6,820 nucleotides of DNA from Desulfobulbaceae bacterium (GTDB taxonomy: Bacteria > Desulfobacterota > Desulfobulbia > Desulfobulbales > SURF-16): NCBI GenBank assembly GCA_024763495.1, contig JANTFJ010000137.1:1-6820 (forward strand), in the 5' to 3' direction. A program made the translations under genes and the position numbers. This document shows, piece by piece, positions 1-3,736 of this stretch; position 1 is the stretch's first letter; the number at the start of each line of letters is the position of its first letter. Under the pieces are notes generated by a model. That model worked only from the letters and a program-made list of their open reading frames with translations, was not told where the DNA came from and did not search any database.

Positions 1-51
1 CCTGCTACGCCTGCGGTTTTGCCTGCCCATGATCGCCTCAACCTGTATCAT
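1..51 (-). CDS. 5' end of an unidentified gene, cut by window edge
   Basis: On the minus strand an ATG at 51-49 opens a frame that stays open for 17 codons to the window edge, reading MIQVEAIMGRQNRRRSR. A strong Shine-Dalgarno match, GAGGTGG (complement of 57-63), lies five bases before the ATG. The start is 49 bases past the stop of the upstream PilZ gene on the same strand, so the two could share a transcript. The visible peptide is arginine-rich at its end but too short to assign to a family. The call rests on the ribosome binding site and the position; the frame could also close just outside the window. Confidence 0.45.
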   Translation of the reverse strand, partial: MIQVEAIMGRQNRRRSR

Positions 52-100
52 ATTTACCACCTCAAAATGTGAATTTATTTATGAACGAGCCCTTAACCCG

Positions 101-598
101 TCAAGGCATCAGGTAAAAGCCCAGGGTTTTATCATAATGATAATAAGCATCATCGTTAAATTCACAACCAATATAATTATGTTCAATAACCCTGATCAGC
201 ACAATTCTGTCTATTTCGGATTTCTTTTTGTCATCAAGGATAAAACGAACCCGCAGTGCATCGCCAATTTTAAGGCCATGCCCCGCAACAATTAATCCCA
301 GGCCGGTAAGCGAAATATTTACCACAAGACATTTGTGAAATAGTGGATTATCGATCATCTTTTTGCGCTGATTTTCATGGGTTAAAATCGTGTACTCACC
401 ATTCAGGTTGGTTTTTTTTCGATATTTCTGGCGAAAATCCAGTTCAACGGTCAATAAATTATTACAACTGCAACGTACTTTAAGAGTATGTTTGTCTCCC
501 TTAAATTTTGCTACTGAAACCTGCTTCACCAGATTGCAGTGAGGACAGTGCAGAGCAACTTTGTTATCCGGTGTAACAGAAGCTTTGATTTTTTTCAT
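101..598 (-). CDS. Zinc-ribbon / PilZ domain c-di-GMP receptor protein (first paralog)
   Basis: 165-residue protein, probably a cytoplasmic c-di-GMP effector. Residues 1-50 hold four cysteines in the order CPHC (C18, C21) and CSC (C43, C45), a putative zinc ribbon. The PilZ part begins with the c-di-GMP motif RxxxR (RQKYR, 56-60) and continues with NxSxxG (N94, S96, G99). The tail ends in YDKTLGFYLMP. Both PilZ signature motifs are intact, so ligand binding is expected; the output partner is unknown. The start was set at ATG 598 because the paralog at 839-1339 begins with the same MKKIK and GGTGAG lies eight bases upstream. An in-frame GTG at 607 would fall inside that ribosome binding site. 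The gene follows its paralog in tandem, separated by a repeat element, so a once continuous operon may have been split. Confidence 0.9.
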   Translation of the reverse strand: MKKIKASVTPDNKVALHCPHCNLVKQVSVAKFKGDKHTLKVRCSCNNLLTVELDFRQKYRKKTNLNGEYTILTHENQRKKMIDNPLFHKCLVVNISLTGLGLIVAGHGLKIGDALRVRFILDDKKKSEIDRIVLIRVIEHNYIGCEFNDDAYYHYDKTLGFYLMP

Positions 599-633
599 AA
601 TTTCCACTCACCAGGAGAAATTTTAGTTGAAAC

Positions 634-809
634 GTAACTACTCACGGGGTAAGCCTCCTAACTTCGCTAACCCCTGTAATTGTAACTGGTTGCAGGGTGC
701 CGTAGATTTTCGTGATCAGACTGGCACCCATTCGGGCATAAACTCCGCATACTGGTGCTATGTAAGACAGGCTGATCGCGGAAATATGCGGTGCCCTGTG
801 AGCAGTTAC
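634..809. mobile_element. 176-bp transposase-less element with GTAACT...AGTTAC ends (MITE-like)
   Basis: The left end GTAACTACTCAC (634-645) and right end GTGAGCAGTTAC (798-809) are inverted repeats with 11 of 12 bases matching, and the match continues weakly into GGG/CCC. Inside are three potential stems: GGGGTAAGC/GCTAACCCC (646-654 with 666-674, one mismatch), GGGTGCC/GGCACCC (695-701 with 723-729) and CCGCATA/TATGCGG (745-751 with 785-791). No credible protein is encoded. It fills most of the gap between the two PilZ genes, and its last 55 bp recur at 1633-1687. No clear target-site duplication flanks it, so the boundaries come from the inverted ends and the shared block. It could be a MITE, a decayed insertion-sequence end or a REP-like element. 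Confidence 0.55.
755..809 (+). repeat. 55-bp dispersed repeat, copy 1
   Basis: Starts GTGCTATGTAAGACAG and ends GTGAGCAGTTAC. It matches 1633-1687 at 54 of 55 positions (CCCTGTG here, CCATGTG there). Its final 20 bases also occur, reverse-complemented, at 2504-2523. This is the right end of the 634-809 element. The near identity between copies contrasts with the diverged left halves, suggesting recent spread or gene conversion of this block. Confidence 0.9.
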
Positions 810-838
810 ATTAGCTGGTAAATACATAATTTTCCAGA

Positions 839-1339
839 CTATGCCATCAAATAAAAACCAAGAGTTTTGTCATAAAGACAATATTCCAGATCTGTAAATT
901 CGCAACCAAGATATTTTTTTCTGGATACCCGGACAACCAGGCGGCGGTCAAGCTCGGAATTCTTATTATCATCAAGATTAAATTTCACCCTGATGTTATC
1001 ATCAACTTCAGGCACAGGTTCTTCCAGAACCTGCAGGCCGATGCCTCCCTGGCTGATATTTACTATTTTACATTTCTGAACTTTAGTGTCTACAGAGGAT
1101 GACTCCGTTTTTTCTGCCATGGTATAATTAAAAAACATGCCGCTGAGTTCTACAGATTTTCGATAATATTTACGGAAATCAAGCTCAACATTTAACATCT
1201 GTTTGCATTCGCAACGGATCTTGAGAAGATGTTTTTCACCCTTGAATTTTTGCATGGAAACCTGTTTTACCAGGCCGCAGAAAGGACAGTTTATCAGGGC
1301 AACCCCCTCAGAATTTACTGATATCTTAATTTTTTTCAT
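839..1339 (-). CDS. Zinc-ribbon / PilZ domain c-di-GMP receptor protein (second paralog)
   Basis: 166-residue paralog of the protein at 101-598. The cysteines are at the same positions (CPFC at C18 and C21; CEC at C43 and C45), as are the PilZ motifs RKYYR (56-60) and NISQGG (N94, S96, G99), and the tail is YDKTLGFYLMA. Both c-di-GMP-contacting motifs are intact. The N-terminal 60 residues are the best conserved part between the paralogs (KFKGxKH, ELDFR), while the linker at about 68-88 differs, so partners or affinity may differ. The start is supported by AGGT (complement of 1348-1351) eight bases upstream. A small ORF upstream ends in a TGA overlapping this ATG (ATGA). Function beyond c-di-GMP sensing cannot be read from the sequence; regulation of motility, surface attachment or exopolysaccharide is typical of the family. 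Confidence 0.9.
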   Translation of the reverse strand: MKKIKISVNSEGVALINCPFCGLVKQVSMQKFKGEKHLLKIRCECKQMLNVELDFRKYYRKSVELSGMFFNYTMAEKTESSSVDTKVQKCKIVNISQGGIGLQVLEEPVPEVDDNIRVKFNLDDNKNSELDRRLVVRVSRKKYLGCEFTDLEYCLYDKTLGFYLMA

Positions 1340-1515
1340 AAAATATTACCTGAATACTGATACAATTTTGGATAGCGATCAATAAACCACACCTTGACTT
1401 TTGAGAAGGCACGGCCTGTAAGCGTTGCAGGGATGCCGCCATGTGCCCGTTTCAACGCTCGCGATAATACATCAGGTATATCGCGGCGTTTAAACGGGTG
1501 CAGGGTGTTGTTCAT
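1336..1515 (-). CDS. Small unknown ORF, 59 aa, overlapping the start of the second PilZ gene
   Basis: Reads from ATG 1515, preceded by GGTAAG six bases upstream, to a TGA at 1338-1336 that overlaps the ATG of the downstream PilZ gene as ATGA. The product is basic, beginning MNNTLHPFKRRD and containing TGRAFSKVKVWFIDRY near its C terminus. I do not recognise the family. The DNA for that C-terminal block (1371-1421) recurs exactly, inverted, at 2533-2583, where the same frame reads on for eight more codons and stops. This suggests the ORF is a fragment of a duplicated or mobile gene rather than a dedicated operon member. A longer start (GTG 1572) would run into the repeat element at 1534-1687 and is less likely. 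Whether it is translated is uncertain. Confidence 0.35.
   Translation of the reverse strand: MNNTLHPFKRRDIPDVLSRALKRAHGGIPATLTGRAFSKVKVWFIDRYPKLYQYSGNIL
1371..1421 (-). repeat. 51-bp perfect inverted repeat, left arm
   Basis: Positions 1371-1421 are the exact reverse complement of 2533-2583, 51 of 51 bases by manual comparison. The arms are 1.1 kb apart and enclose the Nudix hydrolase gene and one GTAACT element. This arm lies in the C-terminal part of the small ORF upstream of the second PilZ gene. Weaker similarity continues past the arm on the PilZ side: both copies are followed by TCAGG(T/A)AATAT and an ATGAAA, so the duplicated unit once reached the start of a gene. Confidence 0.92.
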
Positions 1516-1533
1516 GGAGCGCTTACCAATTTT

Positions 1534-1590
1534 GTAACTATTCAGCATAGGGTAAAAAACTACCCGAGCCACTGTGCTATAACTGCTCAG
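1534..1590 (+). repeat. 57-bp structured repeat unit, copy A
   Basis: Begins GTAACTATTCAG and ends with a second direct motif TAACTGCTCAG. It aligns without gaps to 6763-6819 at 43 of 57 positions. It can fold as an outer stem AGCA (1544-1547) with TGCT (1575-1578) and an inner stem GGGTA (1550-1554) with TACCC (1561-1565) around an A-rich loop. In the other copy three of these base pairs are changed on both sides so that pairing is kept. The structure is read from the sequence; whether it acts as DNA or RNA is unknown. Confidence 0.75.
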
Positions 1591-1632
1591 ATGTGCTTTA
1601 GCTGTACTCTATCAGGCTGGCGCAGCATATTT

Positions 1633-1687
1633 GTGCTATGTAAGACAGGCTGATCGCGGAAATATGCGGTGCCATGTGAGCAGTTAC
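1633..1687 (+). repeat. 55-bp dispersed repeat, copy 2
   Basis: Matches 755-809 at 54 of 55 bases and has the same orientation. It forms the right end of the 1534-1687 element and ends in the common motif GAGCAGTTAC. Confidence 0.9.
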
Positions 1688-1853
1688 TTTCTGTCAATCA
1701 TGATATCTCCCCATTTCCTCTTTACCTTTGTTGCCTTGAATGGTAATTCTGTAAGTACCCACAGGAAAACAATTTATGATAATTTTAATTTATCACAAAT
1801 TTGAAAATTATACTCCTTGATTGGTTCCATATTTTTTTACCCATCAGTGGGAC

Positions 1854-1865
1854 TGTCCGAGAATA
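1854..1865 (+). repeat. 12-bp partial copy of the TGTCCGAGAATA repeat
   Basis: TGTCCGAGAATA is identical to the first 12 bases of the 39-bp repeats at 2729 and 6697, then diverges. A 12-mer is not expected three times in a window of this size by chance, so this is probably a truncated relic of that repeat family. Confidence 0.5.
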
Positions 1866-1898
1866 ACAACCTCCTGAATATTTTCATTTTACAACATA

Positions 1899-1927
1899 TT
1901 GAAACTATTAAGAGAAAAAAATATTTT
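1899..1927 (+). promoter_or_regulatory. Weak sigma-70-like promoter candidate for the Nudix gene
   Basis: TTGAAA (1899-1904) and TATTTT (1922-1927) are separated by 17 bases. Transcription would begin near 1934, only about nine bases before the proposed TTG start. That would give an almost leaderless message and fits the absence of a Shine-Dalgarno sequence there. The region is AT-rich, so a chance match is quite possible. Confidence 0.2.
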
Positions 1928-1942
1928 TTATCCGGTTCTCCC

Positions 1943-2434
1943 TTGTCACCCTATACGCCAATAATCGCTACCCTGGGCTTTATCATGTCTCAAAATCAGC
2001 GCCAAACCCTGCTGGTTCATAGAAATCGCCGCCCGGATGATATCCATTTAGGCAAATATAACGGTCTTGGTGGTAAAATGCGACCGGACGAAGATGTCAT
2101 CGGCTGCATACGACGAGAAATAAGAGAAGAAGCTGGTATTGAATGTAAGAAGATAATCCTGCGCGGCATCATTAACTGGACGGATTTCGGCCCGGACGGC
2201 AGCAACTGGCTTGGTTTTATCTTCAGGATTGATCGATTCAGCGGTAGCCCTTTTAAGCAAAACGATGAGGGGACTTTATCCTGGCACTCTATTAACAGTC
2301 TAAACAAACTTCCCATGTGGGAGGGTGATCAATTTTTTCTTCCCATGGTTTTTGATTCCAATCCCCGTATATTTCATGGATACATGCCATACAGGAACGG
2401 TAGTCCTCTTAGCTGGCATTATGAAAGGATTTAG
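1943..2434 (+). CDS. Nudix hydrolase, MutT/8-oxo-dGTP diphosphatase-like
   Basis: 163-residue Nudix pyrophosphohydrolase, likely cytoplasmic. A perfect Nudix box G-x5-E-x7-REUxEExGU lies at residues 44-66 (GGKMRPDED... REIREEAGI), with all metal-binding glutamates present. The preceding part, VHRNRRPDDIHLGKYNGLGG, resembles MutT-type proteins that clean 8-oxo-dGTP or other oxidised nucleotides; the real substrate cannot be fixed from sequence. The start is uncertain. TTG at 1943 gives MSPYTPIIATLGF, the expected first strand of the fold. ATG at 1985 would remove that strand. TTG at 1817 would add 42 low-complexity residues that translate a repeat relic at 1854-1865. No good Shine-Dalgarno sequence precedes 1943. 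The gene stands alone, opposite in strand to the PilZ genes, between the two inverted 51-bp repeats. Confidence 0.88.
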   Translation: MSPYTPIIATLGFIMSQNQRQTLLVHRNRRPDDIHLGKYNGLGGKMRPDEDVIGCIRREIREEAGIECKKIILRGIINWTDFGPDGSNWLGFIFRIDRFSGSPFKQNDEGTLSWHSINSLNKLPMWEGDQFFLPMVFDSNPRIFHGYMPYRNGSPLSWHYERI

Positions 2435-2503
2435 GGTAATATCAGTATCTGACTATTATGTCTGTTGCCCTGTCAGTGTTTAAGCCTGAGCTTTTGCCTG
2501 GTG

Positions 2504-2539
2504 GTAACTGCTCACAGGGCACCTGTAACCAGTTACAGG
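2504..2539 (+). repeat. GTAACT element end plus CCTGTAAC-CA-GTTACAGG palindrome
   Basis: GTAACTGCTCACAGGGCACC (2504-2523) is the exact reverse complement of 790-809, the right end of the 634-809 element. It runs into an eight-base perfect palindrome, CCTGTAAC (2522-2529) and GTTACAGG (2532-2539). The block GGCACCTGTAACCAGTTACA also resembles the reverse complement of 681-701 with one mismatch and one gap. It directly abuts the 51-bp repeat, so this looks like a junction between an element end and a gene fragment. Confidence 0.7.
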
Positions 2540-2583
2540 CCGTGCCTTCTCAAAAGTCAAGGTGTGGTTTATTGATCGCTATC
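2533..2583 (+). repeat. 51-bp perfect inverted repeat, right arm
   Basis: Exact reverse complement of 1371-1421. In the frame used by the small ORF of the left arm it reads TGRAFSKVKVWFIDRY and then stops at 2606, eight codons past that block. Here the frame has no upstream coding part, because a GTAACT element end replaces it, so this copy is a gene remnant. Confidence 0.92.
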
Positions 2584-2660
2584 TCAGGAAATATCATGAA
2601 ATTATGTAAATGTTTAAATGTTCTTTGGTGCCTTACTCCTGAGAAGCTGTTATAAAAAAA

Positions 2661-2698
2661 GTAAGCGTTCACCAGCACCTCACGGAGTCTACGCTTAC
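2661..2698. repeat. 38-bp segment with GTAAGCGT / ACGCTTAC ends
   Basis: GTAAGCGT (2661-2668) and ACGCTTAC (2691-2698) form an eight-base inverted repeat. The right half, CACGGAGTCTACGCTTACCT (2681-2700), reverse-complemented, matches 2760-2779 at 18 of 20 bases and resembles the sequence after 6727. IS66-family insertion sequences are known for terminal repeats starting GTAA, often GTAAGCG, so this may be two element ends brought together by internal deletion. That link is an inference from the end sequence only. Confidence 0.5.
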
Positions 2699-2728
2699 CT
2701 CTTTGTCCATTTGGGCCTCCTGGGAGGT

Positions 2729-2767
2729 TGTCCGAGAATAGACATTTTTTCTCAAATCAGGTAAGCG
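2729..2767 (+). repeat. 39-bp direct repeat, copy 1 (left of the operon)
   Basis: Begins TGTCCGAGAATAGACATT and ends CAGGTAAGCG. Identical to 6697-6735 over 39 bases; similarity continues to about 2785 as AGACTCCG...CATTTT with one base gap. The copies are 3,968 bp apart, in the same orientation, and flank the three-gene lipid operon. A 12-base truncated copy is at 1854-1865. Confidence 0.92.
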
Positions 2768-2865
2768 AAGACTCCGAGTCATTTTGCAAAAATAAGCACA
2801 GTCATATAGTTGATATTGCGAGCATTATTTTAAAAAATAGGTTGCACCAATGTTATTGTTACTGT

Positions 2866-2934
2866 AGGAGCCCAGCCCTCTGGGCGATAAAACATGGAGC
2901 AAAGTTTACGGATCGCCCAGAGGGCTGGGCTCCT
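2866..2934. repeat. Paired REP sequence (BIME-like) forming a long hairpin
   Basis: AGGAGCCCAGCCCTCTGGGC plus GAT (2866-2888) is repeated as an exact inverted copy at 2912-2934, with a 23-base spacer. Each 23-mer is itself a small hairpin, GCCCAG/CTGGGC. The left copy is preceded by GT, giving the GTAG head typical of REP sequences mobilised by RAYT (REP-associated tyrosine) transposases; the right copy has GAGG instead. No RAYT gene is in the window. As RNA the pair would form a strong stem and could block readthrough or stabilise transcripts, but no U-tract follows. Confidence 0.85.
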
Positions 2935-3079
2935 CAGGGGTTGGGGTTTCCCGGGATTGTGGGCAATGCCTGCATTATCTGTACACTATGATACTGGTGC
3001 AGCATGGATTAATAAATTGTTAACATGTTGAATAGCCCATTGATTTTGACTCCTTACCATTAAAAACTGAATTTTACAA

Positions 3080-3736
3080 ATGGATCAACTCCAGCACATT
3101 ACAAATACTCTTGCTCTCAGCATGGGCAGTGCCTGGGCCAGTGGTATCAATCTTTATGCCACCCTGATGACTATCGGCATAATGGGAGCAACCGGCAACT
3201 TGACCCTGCCCCCTGATCTGCAGATTCTCACTAATCCCCTGATAATCGGGGCCGCAACCCTGATGTTTATTGTTGAATTTGTCGCTGACAAAATGCCGGG
3301 AGTTGATACGGGCTGGGATGCCATTCACACCTTTATTCGTATTCCCGCCGGAGCCCTGCTTGCAGCTGGAGCGGTAGGAGATGCAAACCCGGCAATGATG
3401 GTTGCGGCCGGAATTGTCGGGGGCTCCATTGCCGGTTCCAGCCACGCTCTTAAGTCCGGTACCAGGGTGATGATTAACACTTCGCCTGAGCCGTTCAGCA
3501 ACTGGCTGCTTTCACTCAGCGAAGATATTTCAGTAATCGGCGGAATTTGGCTGGCCCTGCATAACCCTCTTCTTTTCCTGGCACTGCTCCTGGTTTTTAT
3601 CCTGTTAATGATCTGGTTGCTGCCTAAGCTATGGAAATTCATAAAAACGGTTTTTCAGTCGATTGGTCGTCTTTTTGGAGGCAAAGACATCTCTCCGGCC
3701 GGCGATAAAGAAGAAACGAAATCACAAATACCATGA
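3080..3736 (+). CDS. DUF4126 family integral membrane protein
   Basis: 218 residues with several hydrophobic stretches at about 10-38, 52-70, 88-122 and 148-182, then a basic, polar tail (183-218). Family-typical blocks are SGINLYAT (21-28), EFVADKMPGVDTGWDAIHTF (66-85) continuing to RIPAGALLA, and SGTRVMINTSPEPFSN (126-141), which supports DUF4126. The family has no established biochemical function; an inner-membrane location follows from the hydrophobic profile. The ATG at 3080 has no clear Shine-Dalgarno sequence. Its stop codon overlaps the start of the acyl-CoA synthetase gene (ATGA at 3733-3736), pointing to translational coupling and a shared role in lipid or fatty-acid handling. That role is inferred from position only. 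Confidence 0.87.
   Translation: MDQLQHITNTLALSMGSAWASGINLYATLMTIGIMGATGNLTLPPDLQILTNPLIIGAATLMFIVEFVADKMPGVDTGWDAIHTFIRIPAGALLAAGAVGDANPAMMVAAGIVGGSIAGSSHALKSGTRVMINTSPEPFSNWLLSLSEDISVIGGIWLALHNPLLFLALLLVFILLMIWLLPKLWKFIKTVFQSIGRLFGGKDISPAGDKEETKSQIP

Larger units (their letters stand above)
1534..1687. mobile_element. Second GTAACT-ended transposase-less element, 154 bp
   Basis: Left part is the 57-bp structured unit starting GTAACTATTCAG; right part is the 55-bp block shared with 755-809. A perfect 10-bp inverted repeat, TAACTGCTCA (1580-1589) and TGAGCAGTTA (1677-1686), delimits a possible inner element of 107 bp. GCATATTT (1625-1632) can pair with AAATATGC (1660-1667). No protein is encoded and no clear target duplication is seen. 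It is related to the 634-809 element at the right end only, so the two look like chimeras sharing one terminus. Confidence 0.5.
1688..1942. other. AT-rich gap upstream of the Nudix gene
   Basis: 255 bp with no credible gene. It contains an AT-rich imperfect hairpin around 1774-1798 (TTATGATAA pairing with a TTATCACAA-like arm) and a 12-bp copy of the TGTCCGAGAATA repeat at 1854-1865. A weak promoter candidate lies at 1899-1927. An in-frame TTG at 1817 would extend the Nudix gene through this region, but that extension would translate the repeat and is not favoured. Confidence 0.5.
2435..3079. other. 645-bp repeat-rich intergenic region
   Basis: No convincing gene. In order it holds a GTAACT element end with a palindrome (2504-2539), the right 51-bp inverted repeat arm (2533-2583), a GTAAGCGT/ACGCTTAC palindrome (2661-2698), the first 39-bp TGTCCGAGAATA repeat (2729-2767) and a paired REP hairpin (2866-2934). 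Open frames across it translate these repeats. The last 100 bases before the operon at 3080 are AT-rich. A TTGACT at 3046-3051 could be a -35 box, but no good -10 follows, so I do not call a promoter. The stacking of unrelated repeats suggests a long-used insertion site. Confidence 0.6.

Noticed and set aside
29..295. Plus-strand open frame of 88 codons
   Set aside because: It is antisense to the well-supported first PilZ gene, begins without a ribosome site and has no family-like composition.
634..809. Target-site duplication around the 176-bp element
   Set aside because: Bases on either side (GTTGAAAC and ATTAGCTG) do not match, so no duplication can be claimed.
627..827. Open frames on both strands of about 60 codons
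   Set aside because: They translate the repeat element at 634-809; no ribosome site and no recognisable protein.
634..1687. CRISPR array from repeated blocks
   Set aside because: Only two copies nearly 900 bp apart with a gene between them; no regular spacing and no cas genes.
2458..2655. Plus-strand frame of 65 codons after the Nudix gene
   Set aside because: It reads the element end and the 51-bp repeat in a frame different from the one kept in both repeat copies.
2866..2934. Rho-independent terminator
   Set aside because: The hairpin is long and GC-rich but no T-run follows either end; a REP pair explains it better.
2728..2991. Plus-strand frame of 87 codons
   Set aside because: It crosses the 39-bp repeat and the REP pair; the translation is simply repeat DNA.
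3074..3642. Long minus-strand frames across the DUF4126 gene
   Set aside because: Shadow frames of a real gene with a clear family signature and operon position on the plus strand.
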